Positions 9,333 to 15,444 of a stretch of 16,687 nucleotides of DNA are shown here, piece after piece. A program made the position numbers and the translations under genes. The notes under the pieces were generated by a model, which was not told the origin of the DNA, did no database searches, and was given only the letters and a program-made list of their open reading frames with translations. Location: positions 1 through 16,687 of the forward strand of contig JAEXBT010000090.1 of assembly GCA_023393895.1 (NCBI GenBank), read 5' to 3'. The first letter of the stretch is position 1. Every line of letters starts with the position of its first letter. The stretch comes from Pseudomonadota bacterium (GTDB lineage Bacteria > Pseudomonadota > Gammaproteobacteria > Xanthomonadales > Xanthomonadaceae).

Positions 9333-9362
9333 ACGATGGCGTACGGGACGCCAAGCCATCGT
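9333..9362. other. Inverted repeat in the gap before the pseudogene
   Basis: ACGATGGC (9333-9340) and GCCATCGT (9355-9362) are perfect 8-base complements around a 14-base loop. An alternative smaller hairpin, GGCGT (9338-9342) with ACGCC (9348-9352), competes with it. No T-run follows, so it is not a convincing intrinsic terminator; it could be an operator or a leader structure. The rest of the 105-base gap (9280-9384) shows no clear promoter. Confidence 0.4.
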
Positions 9363-9384
9363 GTGGCGGTCAGCAGGGGGATTC

Positions 9385-10669
9385 ATGTCGGGGAGTTCGA
9401 GGATGAGCGCGGGGGTGCTGCCCCTGCGGGTGGCTGCGCGTAAGGCCGTCGTGAACAGGCGGTTGGCAAACGCGAGCCGTAGCCTGATGATCGGTGCCGG
9501 CATGGTGGTGCTCGGCATTTCTGCCGTGTCAACCGCGCAGGCCCAGCAGATCACCTCATGTCCCGCGGGTTCGACGATGTATTTCGGGCAGCGAAGGGGC
9601 ATCCGCCGTGACCAACGCCGTCGTGCCGGCTGGCAGCTATGTCCTGAGCGAATCCGGCGGGGTGCCGGGCTATACCCCGGGCGCATGGACCTGCAGCGGC
9701 GGTACCCAGAGCGGCAGCACGATCACGCTGGCTGCAGGCCAGAGCGCGAGTTGCGTCATCACCAACACGCAGCAGCCGGCCGTGCTCACGTTGCGGAAGA
9801 GCGTGGTCAACGACAACGGCGGCACCCGCACGGCGAGTGAGTGGACACTGTCGGCCAACGGACCCTCCACTATCAGTGGCGCCACCGGGGCCACGGCAGT
9901 CACCGCGGCCAATGTGAACCCGGGCGTCTACACCTTGTCGGAAACCGGACCGGCGGGTTACACCGCGAGTGCCTGGAGCTGCACCGCGGGCACGCTGAGC
10001 GGAAACCAGTTGACGCTGCTCGGCGGCCAGAACGCGACCTGCAGCATCACCAACAACGATCAGCCAGCGACGCTGACCCTCACCAAGGTCGTGGTCAATG
10101 ACAACGGCGGCACCGCGACGGTTGGGGATTTCGTGTTGCGGGCCGGCGCCACGGTGTTCACCTCCGGGACCGCGCAGCCCATCAATGCCGGCGTGCATGT
10201 GCTGTCGGAAAGCGGGCCGGGGGGCTATGTCGCAGGCGCGTGGAGCTGCACGGCCGGCAGCCTCAGTGGCAGCAGCCTCACCCTCGCACCGGGCATGTCG
10301 GCTAGTTGCAGCATCACCAACAATGATAGCAACGAGGCAGCCCTGGGGATCACCAAGACCAATACGCCGGCTGCAGGCGAGTCGGATCAGGCCGCGGATA
10401 GCGTGACCAGCGGCGACATGGTGACCTACACGATAGTCGTCCGGAACGACGGCCCTGCCGCCGCCCATGGCGCCGTGGTGAGGGACACCCCGGACAACGC
10501 GACGCTGGACTGCACGGCTGCCACGCTGCCGGCACCCACGTGCGCCGCGTCGGGTGGCGCCACTTGTCCGGCCGGCCCCACCGTCGCCCAGCTTGCTGCG
10601 GGGGTCGCGATCCCTGCGTTGCCCAACGGGGGCAGCGTCACGCTCACCCTGACCTGCCGGGTGCGCTGA
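9385..10669 (+). pseudogene. Frameshifted paralogue of the upstream SpaA-like/DUF11 protein (internal deletion or assembly error)
   Basis: ATG 9385 (AGGGGG at 9375-9380; ATG 9403 behind GGGGAG is an equal alternative) begins a long basic N-region and a clear signal peptide (MIGAGMVVLGISAVSTAQAQ), then the mature start QQITSCPAGSTMYF. In that frame sense is lost near 9586 and a stop falls at 9838-9840. From about 9587 another frame carries the body: the second half of a SpaA-like domain (TNAVVPAGSYVLSESGG...CVITN), two complete SpaA-like domains and a C-terminal DUF11 domain ending at 10669. The first domain lacks its Lys-bearing strand, so more than one base is missing: a block was lost together with the frame. 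Complete domains keep Lys/Glu/Asn codons at 9797/9941/10052 and 10085/10208/10319. As read, only a 151-residue nonsense-tailed product could be made. If the break is a sequencing or repeat-collapse error, the intact gene would be a sister of the 6184 gene. Confidence 0.8.
9583..9592 (+). other. Break point of the reading frame in the pseudogene
   Basis: The signal-peptide frame reads ...TMYFGQ up to about 9588-9591, while the repeat frame reads GSEGASAVTN from 9587. The join falls in TTCGGGCAGC. It fuses the beginning of a mature N-terminus to the middle of a SpaA-like domain, the footprint of a deletion rather than of a single-base slip. Confidence 0.75.
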
Positions 10670-10676
10670 CCGGCGT

Positions 10677-10705
10677 TTGCCGGCACGCGCCTGGCAGGAT
10701 AGGCT
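10677..10705 (+). promoter_or_regulatory. Putative promoter of the TPR gene
   Basis: TTGCCG (10677-10682) and TAGGCT (10700-10705) are 17 bases apart, a plausible -35/-10 pair. The -10 ends 31 bases before ATG 10737, giving a leader of roughly 25 bases. It separates the TPR gene from the surface locus. Confidence 0.4.
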
Positions 10706-10736
10706 GTCGGCATACGTTTCAGCTTCTTTTCGCGTC

Positions 10737-11381
10737 ATGTCCCTGCATCGATCCCTTGCTTCCGCGTGCCTGACCCTTGCCTTGGCAGCGTCGGCCGTCG
10801 CCGCTTCCGCGCAGACGCTTCCCCAGCCCGCCGAGTTCTATTTCGACGAGGACCGCACCACCACCCAGCGCTTCGCCGTGGTCAAGGGCGAAGGCGATGC
10901 CATGGTGGAGCGGTTGGCCAAACAGGTCGAACGCGACCCGCGTGCCTGGGACGCGATGCTGCAGCTGGCCGGAATCGCGCTGCGCGGCGGCCGCGTCGAG
11001 CTGGGACAGTCACTCTATGACCGTGCGCTTGCGGGCCTCGGTCCGAACAGTCGCTGGGCGCGTCCGGGCTACTGGAACTACGGCTGGGACCTGTATCGCG
11101 CGGGCAACGCGCAGGGTGCGCTGACGCAATGGAGTCAGGCTGTGAACAGCGGCCCGGTGCGCGGCCAGTGGATCCCGACCACGCTGGCGCTGGCGCTCTG
11201 GACGCTCGACCGCAAGGACGAGGCGGTCAAGTGGTACGCCGCGGCGGTGCGCACGCATCCTGACCAGTGGAGTTCGCCGGCCGACATCGCGGCCCTGTTG
11301 CCCGAGTGGACCGATGCCGAACGGCAGACCCTGCTGGAAGTCCAGCATGCGTGGGCTGCCAATCCGCCTGCCTGGCCCTGA
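10737..11381 (+). CDS. Exported TPR-like (tetratricopeptide) protein
   Basis: 214 residues. ATG 10737 gives a standard signal peptide (MSLHRSLASACLTLALAASA, cleavage after VAASA); the frame is open further upstream, but that would bury the signal peptide and overlap the promoter. No clear Shine-Dalgarno is seen. After a short FYFDEDRTTTQRF stretch the mature protein is helical, with TPR-like spacing: WDAMLQLAGIALRGGRVELGQ..., WNYGWDLYRAGNAQGALTQW, and ALALWTLDRKDEAVKWYAAA, about two and a half repeats, ending rich in Trp and Pro. Such domains bind other proteins; the partner is unknown. It lies 66 bases before a ParA-like gene, with which it may or may not work. Confidence is high for the gene, moderate for the TPR call. 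Confidence 0.8.
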   Translation: MSLHRSLASACLTLALAASAVAASAQTLPQPAEFYFDEDRTTTQRFAVVKGEGDAMVERLAKQVERDPRAWDAMLQLAGIALRGGRVELGQSLYDRALAGLGPNSRWARPGYWNYGWDLYRAGNAQGALTQWSQAVNSGPVRGQWIPTTLALALWTLDRKDEAVKWYAAAVRTHPDQWSSPADIAALLPEWTDAERQTLLEVQHAWAANPPAWP

Positions 11382-11410
11382 CCGCCCGCGTCAAGGCGGT
11401 GCCGCGGGCG
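11381..11410. other. Overlapping inverted repeats between the TPR and ParA-like genes
   Basis: CGCCCGCG (11383-11390) pairs perfectly with CGCGGGCG (11403-11410). A second pairing, ACCGCC (11381-11386) with GGCGGT (11395-11400), uses part of the same bases, so the two hairpins exclude each other. No T-tract follows. It may be a weak terminator of the TPR gene or chance in GC-rich DNA. Confidence 0.35.
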
Positions 11411-11416
11411 CGGTGC

Positions 11417-11422
11417 TAGGCT
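11417..11422 (+). promoter_or_regulatory. Putative -10 box of the ParA-like gene
   Basis: TAGGCT, 25 bases before ATG 11448, the same hexamer as upstream of the TPR gene. The deduced start near 11429 would give a 20-base leader carrying GGAGG. No convincing -35 was found at the usual distance. Confidence 0.35.
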
Positions 11423-11447
11423 TAGCCCCGGACTCCCGGAGGCGGCG

Positions 11448-12080
11448 ATGAAGACGATCCTGGTGGCAAGTTCCAAGGGTGGCGTCGGCAAGACGACGAT
11501 CGCCACCCAGCTGGCCGCGCAGGCGGCGATCGAAGGCCTGAACACCGTCCTGGTCGATGCCGACCCTCAGGGTTCGGCAACCCGCTGGGCCGAACGCCGT
11601 GCCGACCTGCCTTCGGCGGTCCTGCCGGTGGATGGCACGCGCAAGGCATGGCAGAAGCGGGTGCCCGAGGATGCGCAGCGCGTGGTCATCGACGCCCCGG
11701 CCGGGGCGATGGGCGGCGAGCTGGAGGCCTATCTGGACGTGGCCGACGCGGTGGTGGTGCCGGTGCCGCCGTCCGCGCTCGACATCGAAGCCACCGTGCC
11801 CTTCCTGAACGCGCTGGCCAAGCATCCGCGTGTACGCAAGGGGCAGCTGCCGGTCGCGCTGGTCGGCAACAAGCTCAAGCCCTGGACCAACGCTTCGCGG
11901 CAGGCGATGGACATCCTGCGCCAATGGGGCGTGCCGCTGGTGGCCGAGTTGCGTGACAGCCAGTCCTACGTGCTGCTGACCGGCCTGGGTCGCAGCCTGT
12001 TCGACTACCAGTCCGCGCAGGTGCGGGCACATCAGGAAGACTGGGCGCCCCTGCTGCGCTGGCTGTACAAGCCGCGGTGA
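11448..12080 (+). CDS. ParA/MinD-family ATPase, orphan
   Basis: 210 residues. ATG 11448 follows GGAGG (11438-11442) by five bases. The deviant Walker A motif KGGVGKTT is at 10-17 (signature Lys10, catalytic Lys15), the Walker A' motif VDADPQGS with Asp39 follows, and VVIDAPAG with Asp82 is Walker B. These mark a dimerising, cargo-positioning ATPase of the ParA family; the length is that of small ParA proteins (about 200-220) without an N-terminal DNA-binding domain. No ParB gene or parS-like sites accompany it, so it is not the chromosomal segregation pair. Possible roles in placing a chemotaxis, secretion or other protein cluster are inference. Single-gene unit: TPR gene 66 bases upstream, sixA 68 bases downstream, each with its own putative promoter. 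Confidence 0.9.
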   Translation: MKTILVASSKGGVGKTTIATQLAAQAAIEGLNTVLVDADPQGSATRWAERRADLPSAVLPVDGTRKAWQKRVPEDAQRVVIDAPAGAMGGELEAYLDVADAVVVPVPPSALDIEATVPFLNALAKHPRVRKGQLPVALVGNKLKPWTNASRQAMDILRQWGVPLVAELRDSQSYVLLTGLGRSLFDYQSAQVRAHQEDWAPLLRWLYKPR

Positions 12081-12086
12081 GCGGCG

Positions 12087-12119
12087 TTGACGCACGCGCG
12101 GCGTGATTCGCGCTAGCCT
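12087..12119 (+). promoter_or_regulatory. Putative promoter of the sixA-yceI-phospholipase unit
   Basis: TAGCCT (12114-12119) lies 29 bases before ATG 12149. TTGACG (12087-12092) upstream matches a -35 well, but the 21-base spacing is long, so the -10 is better supported than the pair. Confidence 0.35.
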
Positions 12120-12148
12120 GAAGCATCCCATGGAGAAACCGTCCGCGC

Positions 12149-12640
12149 ATGCTCGAGGAACTCGTGCTGATCCGCCATGCCCATGCCTTTCCGCCCACGG
12201 GGTGGCAGGCGGATGCGCGTCGGCCGTTGTCGCCGACCGGGCAGGATGAAGCACTGAGGGCCGGGCAGTGGCTCGGCGGGAACGTGCAGGCACCGGGACA
12301 GGTGCTGTGTTCGCCGGCCATGCGCACCCGCGAAACCCTGGTGCAGCTTGCGGCGGCGGGTTGCCGGTTGCCGGCGCCCCGCTTCGAGCCCGCGATCTAC
12401 GATGCATCGCTTGATGACCTGCTGGGGTTGATGGAAAGCGATGCCGCCACCGCTTCTGTGCATCCGCGCACCTGGCTGGTGGGGCACAACCCGGGACTGG
12501 AGCAGCTGCTCGCGCATCTGGATGCCGCCGCCCATCTGCACGCCCTGCCCACCGCGGGGATCGCGGTCCTGCGTTTCAACCGCCAACGCGCCGTCACCGA
12601 CCCGGGCGCGGCCGACATCGTCGCCACGTGGATGCCCTGA
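12149..12640 (+). CDS. sixA: Phosphohistidine phosphatase SixA-type
   Basis: 163 residues, the usual SixA length. Histidine-phosphatase superfamily motifs are complete: LIRHAHA with phospho-accepting His10 after Arg9, SPAMRTRET at 55-63, and GHNPGLEQLL with His113. In E. coli SixA removes phosphate from phosphohistidine, acting on the nitrogen phosphotransferase protein NPr and earlier proposed to act on ArcB. The short form without a cap domain fits SixA rather than phosphoglycerate mutase or cobalamin phosphatase. ATG 12149 is the only sensible start; the GGAG at 12132-12135 is rather far (13 bases). The stop overlaps the next gene's ATG by one base. The actual substrate in this organism is not shown by the sequence. 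Confidence 0.85.
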   Translation: MLEELVLIRHAHAFPPTGWQADARRPLSPTGQDEALRAGQWLGGNVQAPGQVLCSPAMRTRETLVQLAAAGCRLPAPRFEPAIYDASLDDLLGLMESDAATASVHPRTWLVGHNPGLEQLLAHLDAAAHLHALPTAGIAVLRFNRQRAVTDPGAADIVATWMP

Positions 12641-13209
12641 TGCGAGGCGGAATGCCCTGCATGCTGTCCGCGTGTCTGGCGGTGGCGTTGTCGGTGACGC
12701 CGGCGATGGCGGGCGGGGTGATCGATGGCGCGCGTTCGCAGGCGCATTTCAGCCTGCGCGTGGGAATCGGCCGACGGGTGATCGAGGGTCGCTTCAACCA
12801 GGTGGAGGGCAGGCTTCACGCGCAGCCCGATGGCTTCCGGCGGGTGCTGGTGCGGCTGCCGGTGGCCGATGCCGACATCCCCGGACATCCGCGCTATACC
12901 CGGCTGATGCGCGGCGGGATGTTCTTCGATGGTGAGCGCCATCCCGAGGTGCGCTTCCATTCGGACCCGTTCGATCCGGGCGTGCTGGCCCGGGGCGGCG
13001 ACCTTCAGGGCCTGCTCACCCTGCGTGGCGTGAGCCGTCGCGAACGCCTGCGCGTGCGCTCCGATTGCCCGCCGCCGGATCTGCGGGGCTGCACCTTCCA
13101 CGCGGTTGGCCGGGTCAGCCGTGCCGATTACGGGATGCATCATTTCCGTGGATTGATCGATGATGTCGTGGAGTTCGACCTGCGGATCGTGGCGGGCCCG
13201 GCGTCATGA
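12640..13209 (+). CDS. YceI-family periplasmic lipid-binding protein
   Basis: 189 residues from ATG 12640, whose A is the last base of the sixA stop (TGATG), implying coupled translation. ATG 12652 or 12661 would give shorter versions of the same signal peptide (MLSACLAVALSVTPAMA, cleavage before GG). The mature part is a lipocalin-like beta barrel of the YceI family: IDGARSQAHFSL near the start, RVIEGRFNQVEGRL, VRLPVADADIPGHPRYTRLM, then MFFDGERHPEVRFHS and a GDLQGLLTLRGVSR segment, all in the usual order. YceI proteins bind isoprenoid or other amphiphilic molecules in the periplasm; the ligand here is unknown. Its stop overlaps the next gene by four bases (ATGA). Two extra Cys (CPPPDLRGC) could form a disulfide. 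Confidence 0.88.
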   Translation: MRGGMPCMLSACLAVALSVTPAMAGGVIDGARSQAHFSLRVGIGRRVIEGRFNQVEGRLHAQPDGFRRVLVRLPVADADIPGHPRYTRLMRGGMFFDGERHPEVRFHSDPFDPGVLARGGDLQGLLTLRGVSRRERLRVRSDCPPPDLRGCTFHAVGRVSRADYGMHHFRGLIDDVVEFDLRIVAGPAS

Positions 13210-15116
13210 TCGGCTCGCGCCTCATCGCCCTGCTGGTCGTGCTGGTTCTGACCGGCTGCGCCGGCCTGCCGGAGGCCAGGCGCGCCGAGGTCGCCCGCGT
13301 GGTGGACGCCGCGCGCCCGACATCGCTGGACTGCGCGCAGGCAGACCGCTGTGCGCATCCATCCGCACTTCTGGACCAGGCGGACGCTGCGCTGGCTGCG
13401 GGCAGCCACGAGACGCTGATCCTCGATCATGGCACCGACGCGCTGCTGGTCCGAATCCACCTGATCCGTGCCGCGCGCGAAAGCATCGACCTGCAGACTT
13501 ACATCTTCGACGAGGACGATTCCGCGCGACTTGTGCTGCGTGAGCTGATCGGGGCCGCCCGGCGCGGGGTCAAGGTACGGCTGCTGATGGACCAGCTGAC
13601 CGCGATGAAGAGCGCACGCACGCTGGCGGCACTGGCCGGCGCCCATGCCAATTTCGAGGCCCGTATCTACAACCCGGTGTTCCGCAAGGGCAGCCTGTCC
13701 TATACCGATTACGCGATGGCCACGCTGTTCCGCTTCCGCAGCCTGAACCAGCGCATGCACAACAAGTTGCTGCTGATCGACGGCAAGCTCGGCATTACCG
13801 GCGGACGCAATTACCAGGACGACTATTACGACTGGGATGCCGAGTACAACTTCCGCGACCGCGACCTGTTGTTGAGTGGACCGGTTGCCGCGGAAATGGG
13901 CGCCAATTTCGAGGTCTTCTGGCAATCACCGCGGGCGGTGACCGTCTCCGACCTGCGCGACGTGGCCGGCATCCTGCGGCGCGAAGGCGTGCCGGCGCTG
14001 CCCGCGCATGCCTACGCGCACCCCGATCGCGCGCTGGCGATGCAGCAGGCCGCCAACGATGCCACGCTGCTGGATACGCGGCTGGTATCGCGCACGCGGA
14101 AGGTGGAGGGCGTGCAGTTCGTTGCCGATCTGCCACAGAAGCATCGGCGCGATGCGGAGCAGGTGCGCACGCAGGTGGCGCAGGCCAGCGTCGAACTGAT
14201 GCAGCTGGTGGCATCAACGCAGGAAGAACTATTGCTGCAGACGCCCTATCTGGTGCTGTCGAAGCCGGCGCGGCAGCTGTTCGAGCAGCTGCAGGACCGC
14301 CAGCGGCCGCCGCGTGTGGTGATTTCCACCAACAGCCTGGCCGCGACCGATGCCTTCATGGTGTACGCGCTGTCCTACAAGTATCGGCGCCGCCACCTGC
14401 GCCGCCTGGGCTTCGAGATCTACGAGTACAAGCCGTATCCGGAGGCCGCGCCGATCGACCTGGGGGCCACCCGCGCGGATCTGCCGGCGCTGCCCGACCG
14501 TGCCGAAGCCGAGCGCCTACGCGCAGGCTACCAGGAGGCGCGCAGGCAGAACCTGGCGCAGCGCGACCGCCGCGAGTACCTGGTGCGCAGGCGCCTGTTC
14601 TTCGCCTCACGCGGCGCCGGCAGCGTCCAGCTCAAGCGCGCCGGCGTGCGCGTCGGACTGCATGCGAAATCGATGGTGGTCGATGACGGGGTCGGCGTGA
14701 TCGGCACCCACAACTTCGATCCGCGCGGCGACAACCTCAATACCGAGAGCGCGGTGATCATCCGCGATCTCGGCTTCGCCGCGGAGCTCGCGGCCAGCAT
14801 CCGCGGCGACATGGCGCCCGCCAATTCATGGGTGGTGGCGCCGCGCAAGCGCACGCCGATCCTGCCCGGGCTCAACTATTCGCTGCTGAAGATCTCCGAG
14901 CACCTGCCGGTGTTCGATCTGGTGCCGATGCGCTACGCAACCAGCTACGAGTTCGTGCCCGGCCCGCAATGCCCGTTCCCGCTGCGCATCAATGACCCTG
15001 CCTTCCACGACTGTTACCGGCCGGTTGGCGATTTCCCCGAGGTCAATCTGGGCCCGAAGTGGCTGGGTACGCGCATCCTGACCGCGTTTGGCGCGGGGCT
15101 GGCCCCGATCCTCTGA
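13206..15116 (+). CDS. Phospholipase D-family lipoprotein, cardiolipin synthase C-like
   Basis: 636 residues; ATG 13206 overlaps the yceI stop by four bases. The N-terminus MIGSRLIALLVVLVLTGCAG is a lipoprotein signal with lipobox LTGC. Two HKD catalytic motifs are intact: HNKLLLIDGKLGITGG (His185, Lys187, Asp192) and HAKSMVVDDGVGVIG (His486, Lys488, Asp493), each followed by the Asn/Gly-rich segments typical of the superfamily (GGRNYQDDYYDW; GTHNFDPRGDN). Overall length and lipoprotein form resemble the YmdC/ClsC group that makes cardiolipin from phosphatidylglycerol and phosphatidylethanolamine; in E. coli ClsC needs the partner YmdB, which is absent here. A plain phospholipase or phosphatidyltransferase role is equally possible. 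Neighbours (YceI lipid binder, PlsC acyltransferase) fit an envelope-lipid theme. Confidence 0.88.
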   Translation: MIGSRLIALLVVLVLTGCAGLPEARRAEVARVVDAARPTSLDCAQADRCAHPSALLDQADAALAAGSHETLILDHGTDALLVRIHLIRAARESIDLQTYIFDEDDSARLVLRELIGAARRGVKVRLLMDQLTAMKSARTLAALAGAHANFEARIYNPVFRKGSLSYTDYAMATLFRFRSLNQRMHNKLLLIDGKLGITGGRNYQDDYYDWDAEYNFRDRDLLLSGPVAAEMGANFEVFWQSPRAVTVSDLRDVAGILRREGVPALPAHAYAHPDRALAMQQAANDATLLDTRLVSRTRKVEGVQFVADLPQKHRRDAEQVRTQVAQASVELMQLVASTQEELLLQTPYLVLSKPARQLFEQLQDRQRPPRVVISTNSLAATDAFMVYALSYKYRRRHLRRLGFEIYEYKPYPEAAPIDLGATRADLPALPDRAEAERLRAGYQEARRQNLAQRDRREYLVRRRLFFASRGAGSVQLKRAGVRVGLHAKSMVVDDGVGVIGTHNFDPRGDNLNTESAVIIRDLGFAAELAASIRGDMAPANSWVVAPRKRTPILPGLNYSLLKISEHLPVFDLVPMRYATSYEFVPGPQCPFPLRINDPAFHDCYRPVGDFPEVNLGPKWLGTRILTAFGAGLAPIL

Positions 15117-15223
15117 CTTCCATCGACATGACTCCGGTTCAGTGACTTCCGGCACAGGTGTTTTGTTGTTCTGGTGTATTACATTACCAGCACACCAAGA
15201 CATTACCCGCCAAGGAGTCCACC
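15117..15223 (+). promoter_or_regulatory. AT-rich leader with a direct repeat before the small Arg-rich gene
   Basis: This 107-base gap holds a stretch (about 15158-15205) far richer in A/T than the surroundings. ACATTACC occurs twice, at 15181-15188 and 15200-15207, 19 bases apart, and TATTAC (15177-15182) could be a -10 box; no good -35 was found. An imperfect tandem GACT(T)CCGG lies at 15130-15152. No T-tailed terminator hairpin follows the phospholipase gene. Probably a promoter region, with the repeat a possible protein-binding site. Confidence 0.4.
15212..15217 (+). promoter_or_regulatory. Strong ribosome-binding site fixing a GTG start
   Basis: AAGGAG, six bases before GTG 15224. It is one of the best Shine-Dalgarno matches in the window and is the main evidence that the following small frame is translated. 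Confidence 0.7.
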
Positions 15224-15403
15224 GTGAACGCCAACGCCCCCCGACTGACCACCCGCGAAACCACGCCTGCCTGCAGCAACGCGCGCCGTTCCAGCCGCCG
15301 CGCGCGTGGCCCGGGAACCGGTTATGGCCGCAGCAGCGGCTATGCCGATGGCCTGCGCCGCTACGTGGAGCGCGATGCAACAACGAACTTCCGGGTTCAC
15401 TGA
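15224..15403 (+). CDS. Small Arg-rich protein of unknown function
   Basis: 59 residues from GTG 15224, beginning MNANAPRLTTRETT and ending NFRVH. Twelve of 59 residues are Arg, one is Cys, and no membrane segment or signal peptide is present. A central GPGTGYGRSSGYADGLRRY is rich in Gly, Ser and Tyr, suggesting a flexible, nucleic-acid- or ribosome-associated peptide, but no family is recognised. Upstream ATG 15158 is rejected as the start because it would make the ribosome-binding site internal. Support comes from the AAGGAG site, the AT-rich leader and position in an otherwise unexplained 328-base interval. Confidence 0.6.
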   Translation: MNANAPRLTTRETTPACSNARRSSRRARGPGTGYGRSSGYADGLRRYVERDATTNFRVH

Positions 15404-15410
15404 CATGGCG

Positions 15411-15440
15411 TAAGCTGGCCGGCCCTCCCCACCGGCCAGC
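15411..15440 (+). promoter_or_regulatory. Putative -10 box overlapping a strong hairpin before the thioesterase gene
   Basis: TAAGCT (15411-15416) matches the hexamer seen before the TPR, ParA and sixA genes and ends 28 bases before ATG 15445. It overlaps a perfect 9-base inverted repeat, GCTGGCCGG (15414-15422) and CCGGCCAGC (15432-15440), with loop CCCTCCCCA. A transcript started about seven bases after the -10 would begin in the loop and lack the hairpin, whereas read-through RNA from upstream would contain it four bases before the start codon. Confidence 0.4.
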
Positions 15441-15444
15441 CGCC

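Noticed and set aside
7681..9354. Open frame of 557 codons on the minus strand, opposite the SpaA-like gene
   Set aside because: Arg/Gly-rich, no recognisable domain and directly opposite clear tandem domains; a shadow of the coding strand.
9494..9586. GTG 9494 as the real start of the second SpaA-like gene
   Set aside because: The first 30 residues (MPAWWCSAFLPCQPRR...) are an out-of-frame reading of a clear signal peptide, have no ribosome-binding site of their own, and do not resemble an export signal.
9200..10669. Sortase (LPXTG) or PEP-CTERM sorting tail on the SpaA-like proteins
   Set aside because: Both end directly after the DUF11 domain (VQCPVE and LTCRVR) without a transmembrane helix, LPXTG or PEP motif.
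9551..10738. Open frame of 395 codons on the minus strand, opposite the pseudogene
   Set aside because: Same reasoning: low-complexity Arg/Ala-rich translation, while the plus strand has aligned repeats with conserved Cys and Asn.
11448..12080. A parABS chromosome or plasmid partition locus
   Set aside because: No ParB-like gene or centromere-like repeats are present, and the neighbours are unrelated housekeeping-type genes.
15117..15160. Rho-independent terminator after the phospholipase gene
   Set aside because: Only a 4-base CCGG pairing with a long loop was found; the later T-rich stretch is not preceded by a stable stem.
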